Source: Ligustrum vulgare (lineage: Eukaryota; Streptophyta; Magnoliopsida; Lamiales; Oleaceae). Taken from it: a stretch of 64,000 nt of DNA. The stretch covers positions 11,112,133 to 11,176,132 of the forward strand of contig OY743187.1 in NCBI GenBank assembly GCA_963555705.1, in the 5' to 3' direction. Below are positions 24,023 through 35,565 of the stretch, one piece after another; positions within the stretch are counted from its first letter, which is position 1, and each line of letters opens with the position of its first letter. A program made the translations under genes and the position numbers. The notes below the pieces were generated by a model. The model made no database searches, was not told where the DNA came from, and was given only the letters and a program-made list of their open reading frames with translations.

Positions 24023-25599
24023 ATGAGTGGCTATCAACCAACAAGAGGACGTCGTAGTTGTTCTAAATCACGCGGGAGATCCTCGTCCAGCAGTAGAGAC
24101 GAGAGAAGAAACATTGAAATTGACTCAACCAGTGAAGACGAAGTTGTAACACTAGCTAATACCCTTGATGTGAATGGAGAGGAGAACGAGTCTCCTATAG
24201 ACTCAAATTGTAGGAGAGTTAGGGAAGGGGTTCTAACAAGGGAAATCCTCTCCCTAATTCTCCCGGGGAGCGCCAAACCATTGTTGTGAAAACACCAGAG
24301 AGGTACAGTTTCTTACAACAACTAATCGGTGTTTTTTCATTTATATATATATCATTTCTCTTTTGTTTAATGTGTTTGTTGAACACAGTTTTGACAATCC
24401 AGACACGACGCGAGAAATAACTTGCATCTTTAGGGGATATATGCGTGGTGTTTACTTGTACTATTCTGATGTACCTAAAGAGTTGGATGATGATATGTTC
24501 AAAGATTTTGGGGTAATTTCATTAATATTTTGATATTTTATAAATATATAGTTGTTTTATAATTATAAATTTTCACAAATCATTAATAAATCTTTTTCTA
24601 ACTATTTTAGGACAAATTCAAATGGCCCGACCATAGCGATGATGAAGTGCACAAGGTGTTTAGCAATATAGCTGGTAGGCGGCTGCGAGACCACATGAGA
24701 GAAGCACGAAAATTTGCATTGGAGAAATCAGGTTCAGAAAATCCATTGGATTGGAGGCCATACAAGCTAGAATGGTTTGACGGTCCTGCTTGGATCAAGG
24801 CATTGGAGTATTGGGCTACTGAGGAATGACAACGCATTTCACAAATCAACAAAAAAAATCGTCACTCGATTGCCAATGGTGAATTTCCCAAACACGCGTG
24901 TGGTTCAGTGAGTAGCGCGGTTCATGAGGATCGTATGGTAGTATTTCTAATCTATATGTTAATTCTCATAAGTAATATTTTATATTTTAGTACTAATACT
25001 TCTTCCTTGTGCAGACCAAGGAGCTAAAACGTAGTCCAACCCCATTGGAGCTCTATGTACGAACTCACAGTACAGCATCCGGAGATTATGTGGATAGCAG
25101 AGCGCGGGATTCAATGGTAAGCTTAATTCAATTCTAACTATTATTTTTCATTTTTAAGAAGATGTAATGAATTGAGTAATTTGTTATTATTTAATTTTTG
25201 TAGGAAAATTATAATGATATTGTGGAGGAGAGGTGGCTACCATCTGAGCGTCCAGATTTTCATCCTGATACGTGGACTAGAGTTACAAATGGTATACGTA
25301 AGGGCCGTGTATTCGGTTTGGGGAATTCACAAGCTGCTATGGAAGTAAAAAATTCTTCTCACTGTTCAAGAGTATGCTCACAACAGGCTGAAATTGAAGT
25401 GCTTAAAAGGCAGTTGGCGGAGGTAGAAGAGAATAGGAAAAAAGAGAAAATAGAAGAGGCTGAATCGAGATGTATAGAAATGGAAAATCTTAAGGCGTCA
25501 TTTCAAGAGTTGATGCAAGCACAAATCAAAGAGTTGCTTAGTCAACTAGGTTTGCCAAATTCAAAATATCCATCATCATCTGGTTCTAAACCCATTTGA
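24023..25599 (+). pseudogene. Transposase_24/TnpA-like gene of the CACTA element, broken
   Basis: Five exons fit GT-AG rules: 24023-24302 (S/R-rich start, acidic middle), 24389-24512, 24611-24937, 25015-25116 and 25204-25599 (ending in a coiled coil with heptad-like L/I spacing, then stop). The product resembles the plant En/Spm Transposase_24 (PF03004) proteins that accompany TNP2 and are thought to bind subterminal repeats, the role of TnpA. Two defects: exon 1 changes frame near 24238 (the better frame gives G-E-R-Q-T-I-V-V-K-T-P-E-R) and an in-frame TGA at 24827-24829 replaces an expected Trp codon in T-E-E-stop-Q-R-I-S. Both look like recent single-base changes. Confidence 0.8.
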
Positions 25600-25849
25600 A
25601 ATTGAAATATTATGATGTACTTCGACTTTATGATATTAGCACGATTATAATGAATTATGAATTTATTGTCTAGAATTATTAAGAATTTATGCATAAAATA
25701 ACAAATTATCAATCAATTATAATTCTCGGTAGACATTGGATCCTCGGTATAAATATTTTTCAATGGTATCAAGTTCTGGAAATTTATATTTTCAACGGCC
25801 AAAAGTTTTTTTCCTATGGCATTAATTTCTTATTCGACAAACTTTAAGC
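25600..25849. other. 3' flank of the TnpA-like gene
   Basis: AT-rich spacer between the stop codon and the right subterminal array; likely 3' untranslated region. No other feature. Confidence 0.4.
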
Positions 25850-26313
25850 TGTCAAATAGATATTTCCGATGGAGTCAGTCCCGTAGGAAAAACTTATAAT
25901 TCCGACGGCAAAAGGGCCGTAGGCAATTCTTATAATTCTGACGGAATATCAATCGTAGGAAATACTTAACTTTCCGACGGAAACAAATCCGTGGGTAATA
26001 CCTATATTTACGACGGTAAATAAACCCATGGGAAATGTATATATTTTCGGCGGAATTTAACCGTGGGAATTAATCATATTTCCAACGGAACAGTAACCGT
26101 GGGAAATAATTAATCACCGATGGAAAAATTATATCGTCGGAAAAATTTAATAATTCCGACGGTTTTGAAATTTACCGTCGGTAAGTTATACCGACGCCCA
26201 TATTTCCGACGGTTTACCGACGGAATTTTTTCCGTCGGAATTTCAAATTACCGACGGTTTTGTTATCATTGCCGACGGATTTTTCCGTTGTAAAAAGCCT
26301 TTTTTTTGTAGTG
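25850..26313 (+). repeat. Right subterminal repeat region of the CACTA element
   Basis: More than a dozen copies of TTCCGACGG/CCGTCGG-like motifs at intervals of 15-40 bp in alternating orientation, ending at the terminus GTAGTG. Motif density increases toward the end (26150-26280). Confidence 0.82.
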
Positions 26314-26316
26314 TGC

Positions 26317-27060
26317 GACAACGATGAAGAGGAGCGCTACAGCTTCTCTTGAATAGTGATGTAGCCCAAGCGATTGTGAGGGTTGTGGGGGTGAAGCAGA
26401 CGCTGTGATGATGATTGTGGTAGCGGCGGTGATCAAAAGAAAAGGTTGTGTTCATGGAGCTACACACGGCACTCATTGCTGTCGCCTTCGGGTTTTTGAG
26501 TTTTTGGTCTTTTTTGTGATTTTTGTTGGTGATGGTCGTGGGAGAGGGATATAAGTGGTGGTTGTGGCGGCTATGATGAAGCTGGTGGTTGTAGGATGTG
26601 AGGGCAGGCGGCGACGACGATGGTAAATTGACTGTGTTTTTGGTTGGAGATTATGGTGATTGGCGGTGGCGGTGAGGAGGTGGTGATTGTGACTTGAAAT
26701 AAAAATGTGACTTAAAATAAATCTTGCTTGTGACCTTAAAAAATGGATGGTTACGACCTTAACAATTGTGGTTGATAGGTTGTGATAGGAAAAAATGGTG
26801 GTTGATCGTCACTTAAAAGATTTGTGACCTAATAATTTGATAAGTTGTGACATCAATATATCCCAAGTTCTAACATTTGTGTCCTATTTATTTTATAATA
26901 TGTGACCTAAAATATTTGTTATTCTAACCTAAAAACATGTCTAATTGTGACCTAATATTTTGATAATTTGTGACCTAAAAGATTTGTTTTTGTGACTTGA
27001 AATATAAGATTTATTTTTTATGACTTGAAACATAGTGTTGTAACCTTAATATATATATAA
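26317..27060. repeat. GTGACC-rich repeat element, copy 1
   Basis: A G-rich part (GGTGGTTGTGG-like, 26320-26690) is followed by 370 bp in which TTGTGACC(TAA) recurs every 20-40 bp. The same two-part structure occurs in reverse complement at 53290-53880. The DNA just left of the CACTA insertion (about 2820-3069) probably belongs to the same repeat, split by that insertion. Superfamily unknown, ends not resolved. Confidence 0.5.
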
Positions 27061-27316
27061 TTAATATAACATTTTGATTATTTAATAATTAATTAATATT
27101 AATTACTACTTGATTTTTGAAATTATATATGTTTAGTCTCATTTTTGAAATGTGTATTTTCAAACACCTTATTTATGTATTATCTCCTTCTAAAAATATA
27201 TCATGGGCCAAAATCTGAGCTAGTATGCTACTTTTACACCAATTTTTAGAAAACATTGAAATCAATCGATCCCGTGCATCCAAAAGCTAATGCTTGACCC
27301 TCAACTCCATCAGCAA

Positions 27317-27630
27317 CACTAAAAAAATGTTGTAAAAGATCTACGACAACATTCAAAAAACTTAATAAAAGAGTCTACGACAACATTCAATGAACATTTC
27401 AAATGATCTACGACAACATTTAGTGAATGTTGCAAATGGATTATGGTAACACTCCCTCAATGTCACAAAAGTTTGAAGGCAACATGCCAACATCCATCTT
27501 AGGATTTTGCAACTGTCAAAGAACGTTGTAGTTGGTTTTTTCCCTGCGACAACACTGAAATTTGCAACACTCGCTCGAACGCTACAAACGACTTTTTGAA
27601 ACGTTGTGAAAGACAATTTTTGTTGTAGTG
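27317..27630. mobile_element. Short CACTA-like non-autonomous element
   Basis: Left end CACTAAAAAAATGTTG, right end TTTTTGTTGTAGTG, with inverted internal motifs (ACGACAACATT and AACGTTGTAG). The flanking triplets CAA and TCA do not match, so the target duplication is lost or one end is displaced. Confidence 0.55.
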
Positions 27631-28111
27631 TCATGTAAAAGTTGAAGATTTAATCTTCAACAATAAGCAATGTCATAGCCAAAATAATAATAATAATAAT
27701 AATAAATCAGTCCTATAATGTGTTGAAAAATAGTTAAAATAAGCAAAAATAAAGCTAGCTGTGGTTCACTCACATGTCGATCGAATCACTTCAAATTTAT
27801 TATTTTAGTATTTAATTTTAATTTATCTTTTGGTATGGTTCCAACCTCGATTCCAGCCTTCGAACTTTTTAAGTTAAAAAATACTCATGCCGGTTTTCGA
27901 TTAAGCAACATTTGCTTACATAACTTTAACAATTATCCATCACAAGAGAAGATTAATCAAAAGAATCAATTTAAATTTTCCACATAATCCACCAAAATCA
28001 TGGAAATGCAGCTCTCTCTGTAGCATAATTTCACTTGCAGAATGATAATTCTTTCCCTCTTCTAAACAAAATTGACCTATCATAAAACATAGTACATACA
28101 AACATATATAC
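27631..28111. other. 3' flank of ARGOS-like gene 1
   Basis: From about 27985 onward the sequence aligns with 44510-44667 (shared TAATCCACCAA and CCTATCATAAAACATAGTAC), marking the start of the duplicated ARGOS block. The part before it is AT-rich with a short AAT repeat near 27685-27702. Confidence 0.5.
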
Positions 28112-28381
28112 TCAGACGGAATTAACAAGAGCGACATCAGGAATTTGTGATGGAGAAAATGCCAAGAATATCAACATGGCCATTAGCAACACCGGGACAA
28201 GGAGGAGCAAAGGCGGCGGCGGCGGAAAAGGTGGCAGAAACGGTGGCAACACCAGGAGTGATAGTGTTAAAATCAAAATAAGTAGCCCTCTCAAGGTAAA
28301 GTACCTGAACATCAAATTCTTCAATGGCCTATCACTTTTCACTTCGAGAGCCAAACTTTCTTCAATTCTGTACATCTTCAT
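28112..28381 (-). CDS. ARGOS: ARGOS/organ-size-related protein 1
   Basis: An 89-residue protein with a short basic N-terminus and two hydrophobic segments (about residues 31-45 and 58-76). They are joined by the proline-rich turn L-P-P-F-L-P-P-F-P-P-P-P-P, the hallmark of the OSR domain of ARGOS, ARL and OSR proteins. Family members are small endoplasmic-reticulum membrane proteins that promote organ growth and dampen ethylene signalling; that function is family knowledge. Length is typical and the gene is intronless, as usual. A TATATATAT box lies 57-65 bp upstream (28438-28446), conserved in the paralogue. It differs from gene 2 at about ten residues. The frame on the opposite strand is a shadow. 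Confidence 0.85.
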   Translation of the reverse strand: MKMYRIEESLALEVKSDRPLKNLMFRYFTLRGLLILILTLSLLVLPPFLPPFPPPPPLLLLVPVLLMAMLIFLAFSPSQIPDVALVNSV

Positions 28382-28437
28382 CGTCTTCCATTACACTAAA
28401 AACAATTATCTTGATGTGTAGATATACTTATTGTATG

Positions 28438-28446
28438 TATATATAT
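28438..28446 (-). promoter_or_regulatory. TATA box of ARGOS-like gene 1
   Basis: TATATATAT about 60 bp upstream of the start codon. The same box stands at 44992-45000 before gene 2, inside otherwise aligned flanks. Confidence 0.5.
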
Positions 28447-29423
28447 GGAGGACCGGAGGTGGGGGTGGGAAAGTTATTCAAAAAGACAAACAGCTGACCA
28501 AACAGAAATATAATATATCAAAGTTTGGGTTAGATTCATAGTATCACAAGAATGTGTTTCTTTAGGAATGACAATAACACTTGATAGTTTTTCTCCATTG
28601 CTTTTTATTCGGTTGAGCAGCCCCCACTTAATTTTAATTTTTCTTCCCCCCTCCCCCTCATGCAACTTGGATAAAAATCGATTTTTTTTTTTTTTTGTTA
28701 ATTATAATTTGTGATTTTTTTCCGGTTAAAAGTTAAAACATATTTTTCACATTTTGAAGAATATTTTTACTTTTGACACTCCAAGACAAACAGCAACGTG
28801 GGCAGTTTATACGTACGGATGTCACCAAAGACATTAAGCTCGACCATCATTCTATAAATTTATTTCTAAATTATGTTTTTGATGAGATCCACAACTTTTC
28901 AATCATCCAATTCATCAACTTTTATCAAAATTTATTAAAAAATTGATTTTTAAAACTAACAATGAAAATACTAGATACCGTCCATTGTAACAATAAATGT
29001 CAAGGCCATCGTTGTTGACAAATTAATCAAGACATAATGCAGCGAATAGTTAATATTAGTATTATTATTATTATTAAAGGGAATAAATAAAACTAACAAT
29101 TAATTGACTTTATATATTTTCTTTAATTATTTACATGTAATGTAATTTTTTGGTATTACTATGATGTATTTTTTTTTCTTTAACAAGAAAATATATTTTA
29201 TCTAAAAAAAAAAAACAATCTTGATGAGGTATTTTCAGTTCAGATTTAATTGTCATTCCAGTCTACAAGAAAGTAAAAATTCTATTTACAAATCAAGACG
29301 AAGATTAAATGTATAAATATAATTCTAGTGCTCCTAATAATTTTTTAGAAATGAGTATAGTATATGTATATATATATATGGTTGATTAGGAAATATATCC
29401 ATAAAACTTGAAGCACATTTATG
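28447..29423. other. Upstream region of ARGOS-like gene 1
   Basis: The first 220 bp align with 45001-45200 (shared AAGACAAACAGCTGAC and CATTCGGTTGAGCAGCCCC-like text); the rest is AT-rich without recognisable elements. Confidence 0.5.
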
Positions 29424-29600
29424 GAGAATGACGGCGGGGGTGGCCCATGACGCGGCGGCGACTGAGTAGAGTCAAAGGGACGTGGCGGCGATGGGTAATT
29501 GATTTCTCATTTTACCAATCAAAATCAGTAATTCGAAGTTTGTCCAAATGCAAAAGGGAAGCATGTACGTAATTAATTACCACGTGATTTTCATTCACCT
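29424..29600. promoter_or_regulatory. Conserved upstream block with G-box, copy 1
   Basis: GC-richer block (GAATGACGGC, GGTGGCCCA, GACGCGGCGGC) ending in TTACCACGTGATTTTCATTC. It aligns with 48128-48295 beyond the other ARGOS-like gene, although the distance to the gene differs (about 1.0 against 3.2 kb). CACGTG at 29581-29586 is a G-box core. A regulatory role is inferred from conservation. Confidence 0.5.
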
Positions 29601-29857
29601 TATTAGCAATTATTTTCTTCTTTTGACCTATCTTCGTTCCATTAATTTAGAGTATATTCTAAATTTTTATGTTGATTAATTATTTTATTTTATTTTATTT
29701 TAATTGATATGAGAATTTACTATGAATTATTTAATATACTTTGCAAGATTATGACTTGATTAAGAATTCCAATTTTAAAACTAAAATACTTATTTTTCGG
29801 AGGCTCCGGAACTAGGATGCTATTAAGAATAATCTAGAAATTTCACGCTTGTAATTT

Positions 29858-29990
29858 CACACTAAATTGAACTCAAATATGTAAAGTGATAAAATCCAAC
29901 TCAAATTCTTTTGTAAAATATAGACTGGATTCAATGCATGGACACAAAAATAAGTGTCCATGCCAACACCATACTAAGTATCTAGAAACA
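29858..29990. repeat. Unit repeat E, copy 1
   Basis: Contains ATTGAACTCAAA, ATAAAATCCAACTC and TGGATTCAATGCATGGACA. Related copies stand at 32367-32540, 51571-51705 and 58286-58460, two per tandem unit. Origin unknown; perhaps the promoter piece of an older duplicated gene. Confidence 0.6.
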
Positions 29991-30024
29991 AATATATTTT
30001 AATTAAAAAATAAAATAAATCAGT

Positions 30025-30765
30025 GGGCACATTTTTCCGAAATCGGTGGAATCGATCCGGAACCGATTAGAACCGGCCGGTCCAGATTCGGTTCTACCAA
30101 GAAAAATTCTTGATTTGATACTTGTATTTAGAACCGAACGGGCATCGGTTCGATTCTCGATTCTTATTAATTGGAACCAACGGTACTTCGGTTCTCTTGT
30201 ATGTTGAATTTTTTATTTTTTATTTTTTTAATATAAATCGTGAAGCAATGAAACCGTTTTGGCAAGTTCTCATTTGACCAAAATTCCTTTCCATTCTCAA
30301 CTTCCCACATAAATAGTATCTTCCTCTAATTCCATCAAATCTCTTTGATTCTTTAATTTATATAATCAATTTAACTCCCAATTTAAGTTTTAACTCACAA
30401 TTCCCAACCCCACCCCAAATCTAAATCTTTCGGCATTACCTAAATCCTAAATAATTTTACAAACAAAACTTTAAAAGCTGTTGATATGGAATTCTGATTA
30501 TTGAAGGCAAATTTGTGGAAATGGTAGATTTGAAAGAATTTTTTTTAAAAGTAGCGTTGAAAGAAATTTTTAATCTTTATTAGGAAACATTTTATTTTAA
30601 TATTTTCAAATGTAAAAGACTGAACCGGACCGACCCAGAACTAATTGGTTCGATTCCGTAGCCAAATATGGAACCAATGGTTCAATTACTTAGATTTTCA
30701 TTGGTAATCAGTTCGGTTCGATTCCTTTCGGAACCGGACCGTGCCCGGTATAAACCCCAAATTCA
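30025..30765. mobile_element. hAT-like MITE with CGGTTC-rich ends
   Basis: Both ends carry inverted GGAACCG/CGGTTC motifs (left GGGCACATTTTTCCGAAATCGG, right CGGAACCGGACCGTGCCC), with an AT-rich centre. The style matches widespread plant hAT-type MITEs beginning GGGCAC. Target duplication not resolved. Confidence 0.5.
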
Positions 30766-30814
30766 AGATATTTAAAATTTATGCACGGACATGATCGATT
30801 TAGCATTTGTTTGA

Positions 30815-31012
30815 GCCCTATTTTGTTGAAAATATAGATTTTTTAATAGTAATTTTTTGGAGAATGTAGTTAGAAAGTACTAATTTTTTTTATTTATTTT
30901 TTTTTTTTAGAATTTGGTGTAATTTTTTTTTTCCAGAGAAATTATGGTTAAAAATAATTTTGAGAAAAAATAAATTAAAAAAAATCAAGTGTCAAACAAG
31001 GGCTTTGGTAGA
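30815..31012. mobile_element. Short MITE-like dispersed repeat, copy 2
   Basis: Left AGCCCTATTTTGTTG and right CAAACAAGGGCTT form inverted ends; the interior AATAGTAATTTTTTGGAG is shared with 1597-1765 and 62436-62607. Confidence 0.5.
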
Positions 31013-32366
31013 TAATCAACTTAAAATGTTATCACATTAAAAGAAGAAAGGCCTATGTATTATTTTTTATTTATTTATTTTTATCGAAAATGTAAATATA
31101 TATATCAAAATCATGATACAAAATCATCGAACATACCCGAGAAGTACAGATCGAACTTGCTATCAAGCAAACGAAGCAAGAAAAATCTCAAAACTAGGAC
31201 GCAGTCAAAAACCTAAAGGTGGTAACATGTCCCCCAACAAGGTCCTTAAACTAAATCAAAAACGCTGGGCATGCCCGGGAAATCGAACGTAGAACCTGAA
31301 AAGTTCTAAAACAAGCACCAAAATATGGCAACATACCCCCACCAAAGACGTGATGCTCCAAAACAAATACGCCGGGCATACCTGAGAATTAGGCCTATGT
31401 AATTTTATTTTAACACATATCTTGCATGAGATTAAAGAAGTTCTCTCTCTTATTGACGACGTGATTCGAGTAAAATACTGAATAGCAATGTCCAGTTTGG
31501 GTAATTAAAGAAATTTATAGCTAGAAAATTTGATACAATTAATCATAAATAATATTTTGCATAGTTTATGGTTTTAATTCTTGTAGAGATTCCATTGTAA
31601 TTTGAACAATCTTGCCAAGACCACACGAATCTAGTGGCACCCGAAAAAGTTACCTTCAATAATCCCTCGTCCCCATTTCCCTCCTCTATATAATCAAAAG
31701 ATTTTGAATGATTTTTAAATAGAATTTTTAAAAGATAACTAATTCATAAAATAAATGATAAATTTTTAACTACATTTTCCACTGTCTTTCAAGTTGACTT
31801 TTGCTGCTTGAGGGATTTAAAAGGAAAATCCATGCAAATAACAAAGGGAAAGAAACTCCAGGTTTGGAACAGAGCTGCATGTCACCGTCCGGTTTATCCC
31901 CTACTCACGTGGCGTACGTGACAATGATCTTATATTGTTGGATATTTTTGTGATGTACACTGATATGACCTATACAATTATTAATATTTATCAATAAGCT
32001 CATTCTCAGAGTTATCATGAAGACAAAAGTATCTGCAAGTTATAATACAAGTACAACATAATTATGAGAAGGTCTCCATGCAGGCCTACAGTTTTCGTGG
32101 GGAAGGAAAAAAAAGACAACTTTCGGTTGTTGAGTTGGCCAAAGATTGTGAAACATTGCAAGAAATATAGAAGACCGATTACAATATTTGTTTAAAGTGA
32201 TTTTCGTGCATGTCAAGTGATGACCATTTAAATAAGTTTCAAGCAATTCTTTTTTTTTTCAGCTCGAATATATATTTTCTTTTTTCAGCAAAAATTATAT
32301 AAATTCTCTTATTAGTGTCAATTTTTATGTCATAATTACTTTTATTTTTACTATTTACGTGTTTAT
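31013..32366. other. Intergenic DNA of tandem unit 1 (anchors F and G)
   Basis: 31420-31480 aligns with 51880-51930 (GAGATTAAAGAAGTTCTCTC) and 31557-31862 aligns with 56213-56520. The stretch 31085-31390 (CATACCCGAGAAGTACAG, GGGCATGCCCGGGAAATCGA and similar) is present only here and may be a retroelement remnant of unknown type. No gene seen. Confidence 0.5.
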
Positions 32367-32540
32367 ATTGAACTCAAAAACTTAAAAGTGATAAAATCCA
32401 ACTCCAATACTACGGGAAAATCTAGCTGGATTCAATGCATGGACAAGAAAGTTTTAAGATTCACGCACAGACCATAATCGACCAAGGCTCAAATAGAGAA
32501 ATAGAATGTGATTGGTTGGTTGATAATTAACTAAAATTTT
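32367..32540. repeat. Unit repeat H, copy 1
   Basis: Aligns with 58286-58460 (GCTGGATTCAATGCATGGAC, AATAGAGAAATAGAATGTGA) and more distantly with repeat E. Confidence 0.6.
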
Positions 32541-32874
32541 GTCACATTAAAAATAACTTATACAACTTGTTAAGATTTTAGATTTTATCTTAAAAAGTCA
32601 ACATTGTAAAGATGATTAACACAGACCCTTTTAAGTTAATCAATATTTATTCGATGTGAGATTTTATAATAATTTTAACATACTTCTCAAGATGATCGTT
32701 TGAGCAAATCAATCTTAAGATTTTGTGTGCTCATTTTTTTTTAAGTGTTAATCGGATCAAATTGTTTGTTAGAACTTATTGAATCTTATTAGATGCCCAA
32801 TTGAATTAAATGTACAAAACTGAAATCCAATAACCCTTTTAATGTAAATGAAGGAAAAAAATTCATCAAAGTTA

Positions 32875-32955
32875 CCAAAATATTCACATATAGTTGTATC
32901 ATATTTCTGTAGTTTCATCTCTCGCAAATAAATTTACAAAATTTATCAAACAGAA
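32875..32955 (-). pseudogene. 3' flank remnant of a strictosidine-synthase-like gene
   Basis: AGTTGTATCAT...CTCGCAAATAAATTTACAAA aligns with 60620-60720, the sequence directly downstream of the intact strictosidine-synthase-like gene. It marks where the 3' end of the unit-1 copy stood. Confidence 0.65.
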
Positions 32956-33566
32956 ATATTAGGCCGCATTCTGTTTGTATTTTATTTTCTGTTTTTATTT
33001 TGAATTTGAAAAACATTTTCTATTTTTTGTTTTCAAATTTGATAAAAACGCGCTTGATTTGTTATTTTGAAAAATTATTTTTGAAAAGGAAAACTCGAAA
33101 AATGCGTTTTGTATGAAGTTTGAGATGCATCATGTTAAACTATAAAATTTGCTTAAGAGGTACAAAACTTTCAAAGCTTTAAAAATCAATCCCCTGTCTT
33201 CAACCTCAGCCACGGAGCCACCAACCCTCTCTGTACCCCCAAAACCAACTCCGGTCAACCCTTGCCGTCCGCCAACACCCATTCCGGCTAACCAAAAATC
33301 TTGAACCCGTTAACAATTTCATATGCCATAAAATCATTATTTCATGTGGTTTCTATTTTTCGATACCAAAAAGTTAATCCGATACCAAATTCAAGCATCT
33401 TGAATATGCATTCCCAGAGTATGGAAGTAAGTACACACGGAGAAGAGAATAAACATATGATTTCTTGGACCCACAACTTCAGAATAAAAATAAAAATTAG
33501 CTTGAACCCATTAACAATTTCGCACTGATTCAAAATCTACACCAGATTTTACATTGATTTTCAAAA
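32956..33566. other. Inserted DNA within the broken strictosidine-synthase-like copy
   Basis: Lies between two pieces that are adjacent in the intact gene, so it was inserted or rearranged. It holds a T/A-rich segment and a C-rich segment (33190-33300), and a repeat of GAACCC(G/A)TTAACAATTTC at about 33304 and 33504. No gene recognised. Confidence 0.4.
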
Positions 33567-33618
33567 TCCAAGAATTTCCCATTTCTGGAATTAATTCCAA
33601 CCCAAAATTCTCCTTTCC
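33567..33618 (-). pseudogene. Exon 3 fragment of a strictosidine-synthase-like gene
   Basis: 52 bp align at roughly 90 percent with 60970-61021 in exon 3 of the intact gene (shared CTGGAATTAATTCCAACCCA). Only this piece and the 3' flank survive. The next recognisable sequence is anchor A of unit 2, so the break is a likely junction of the tandem duplication. Confidence 0.7.
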
Positions 33619-34070
33619 TATGTCATTTCACACTAGCATGTTAATTTTTTGAGGTAAAACTTCAATTCAACGAGTAATATCTGAGCTAGACGCCAAACTT
33701 AATTACTTGAACACGTGCACTATAAGTTGCACTTGATTGAAAGTGGCGGACTACCAAGTTGGATTGCTACGGCTAAACATCTCATAGATATTTATCAAAA
33801 AGTTAGTAGAGTTCAATTTTGTTATAGCATATGATTCTTGTTGGAATAATTGATCATTTATTTATAATATGAATTGAAAAAGTCTTCAATTGGTATAATA
33901 TTTGATCACAACTTTTTAAATATAAAGATTTGAAATATGAAAAGCCATCACCTTATGAATAGGTGCAATCTGGACAATTAAAAATAGAAATGTTTGATCT
34001 AATGATTTAAATTAGTTTTGACAAAAGATGCAACCGTTTAAAGAGACACTTGAAAATCTATAAATATATA
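33619..34070. other. Start of tandem unit 2 (anchor A)
   Basis: 33712-33835 aligns with 1840-1990. No gene. Confidence 0.55.
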
Positions 34071-34352
34071 AGAGTATCTCCAATAGACTCTTTATATTTA
34101 AAAAATATATTTTACATAATAGAGAACATCTTTAAATTTAAAGAGTAAATTTTTTTATAAGTTTCAACAAATTCTTTATTTTTTACTCTTTATAATACTT
34201 TTTCATAAATATATTTATTGTCTTTCTTTATTTTTAGTAACTATCTATTTTTTTTAAAAAATAAATGATCAATGATATCAAATATGTAATATAGAAAGCT
34301 AATGTAGTAATATTGAAAATTAGAACTTTTTGAATGCATGTAATAGTTAATA

Positions 34353-35408
34353 CTTCATTCGTCCTACAAAGATAGACTTGCATTTTTACACAGATTAAGA
34401 AAATGTAATTAATATTGTTGGAAGGGTGATTATATTGATACCACTAATTTTGTTAACCACACCACACCACAATTTTCATATTTACTAAATTGATCATAAT
34501 TAAATAGACTTAAATAACTACCTTATTATATTAGTTCTTTTATTTTTTATTCTTATGTACACTACAAATGTTAAAAATTCTAAATTTTTAGGTATTCCAA
34601 TTACATCGGGATTAAGGATTTCATAAACCCAAATGTCGCCCCCCCCCCCCCCCCCCCCTCAAATCCACATTTGTTCTGCAAAATTTATTCAAAATCAATG
34701 GACGTGAAATCACATAGATAATGGCGTAAAATTGCTCCTTTAATCTATCTTATAAAAATGGGTTGGATATAGTGATATAGTACTAATTCAATTGTAATGA
34801 GTCAATTAGATTTATAGACATAAATACAAAGCTTGGAACTAAAATATTTAGCACTGCTATTCAAGAACATATGGGATTAAAATTGAAAGATGTAACATGG
34901 TTGATGTTTCTGTCATCATATTGAAATTAAAATATTAAGCACTTTTTATTCAAGAACATACATTATTAAATTCGGAGCAAAAATATTTAGCACCGTTTCT
35001 TTGATTTGATCTTCGTGTTGAAGAGGGGTTGGGGTAGGAGCGTATGAAGAAGAAAGAAGTCTCTAAATTGTGGTGTACCATGTTTAATATATAGTCCAGG
35101 TAATATTTGTAAAATAAATGTGGTGTAATTATAAAATTTATGTTTTAGTAAATGTGTATTATAATGTGGTATGATTAAAAAAATTAGTGGTGTTAATATA
35201 ATTACACTTGTTGGAATTGTAAATTTTAGTTTGTTTTATCTAAGATACCCCTATATTAATATAATGATAGTTCATATTTGTTGATAATAAGGTACATTAA
35301 ATAGAGATATATATTAAAAAAGAAAAGAACTATACTCATAAAAAAGGGCCTATAATTTGGGACGGACAAAAAAAGGAATACATGCTTATCTTTGTGGGAC
35401 AGAAGGAG
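34353..35408. mobile_element. Stowaway-like (Tc1/mariner) element with long inverted arms
   Basis: Left CTTCATTCGTCCTACAAAGATAG and right CTTATCTTTGTGGGACAGAAGGAG are inverted complements of the CTCCCTCCGTCCC type, flanked by TA. Internal parts are also inverted (ACCACACCACACCAC against the GTGGTATGATT region). The centre holds a run of 20 C. Confidence 0.65.
34639..34658 (+). repeat. Run of 20 cytosines
   Basis: Uninterrupted C20 within the Stowaway-like element. Length is unstable in such runs and may carry sequencing error. Confidence 0.8.
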
Positions 35409-35565
35409 TAATATAGAGTGAATTTAACTCTCCAAATTTGGAGTCACACCCACTTTCCAAATTAAAATGTTAAGTAAAGAGCCTATTAGCTAGAGTAAAA
35501 TTTTAAATGATGGTTCTCCAAAATAAAGAGCATCTCAAGTTTAGAGAGTGTATTGTAGATACTCT

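Larger units (their letters stand above)
3070..26313 (+). mobile_element. CACTA (En/Spm) DNA transposon, about 23.2 kb, with nested insertions and captured genes
   Basis: The left end begins CACTACAAAATAATAGTC and the right end finishes TTTTTTTGTAGTG, the inverted complement. Both are directly flanked by the 3-bp duplication TGC (3067-3069 and 26314-26316), the size expected for this superfamily. Subterminal regions are rich in CCGACGG/CCGTCGG. Inside are a TNP2-type transposase gene (14667-18518, with its first coding piece before 4423), a Transposase_24/TnpA-like gene (24023-25599), host gene fragments (21183-23830), a hAT-like MITE and a 10.2-kb LTR element. Without the LTR element the transposon is about 13 kb. 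Both transposase genes carry breaks, so it is probably no longer autonomous but could be mobilised in trans. Confidence 0.93.
34071..35565. mobile_element. MITE with AGAGTATCTCCAATA ends, split by a Stowaway-like element
   Basis: Left AGAGTATCTCCAATAGACTCT and right AGTGTATTGTAGATACTCT are inverted complements. The Stowaway-like element 34353-35408 sits inside, so this element is the older of the two. Confidence 0.55.

Noticed and set aside
28176..28421. Gly-rich frame opposite ARGOS-like gene 1 (also 44687-44905)
   Set aside because: Antisense shadow of the proline-rich turn of the ARGOS-like proteins.
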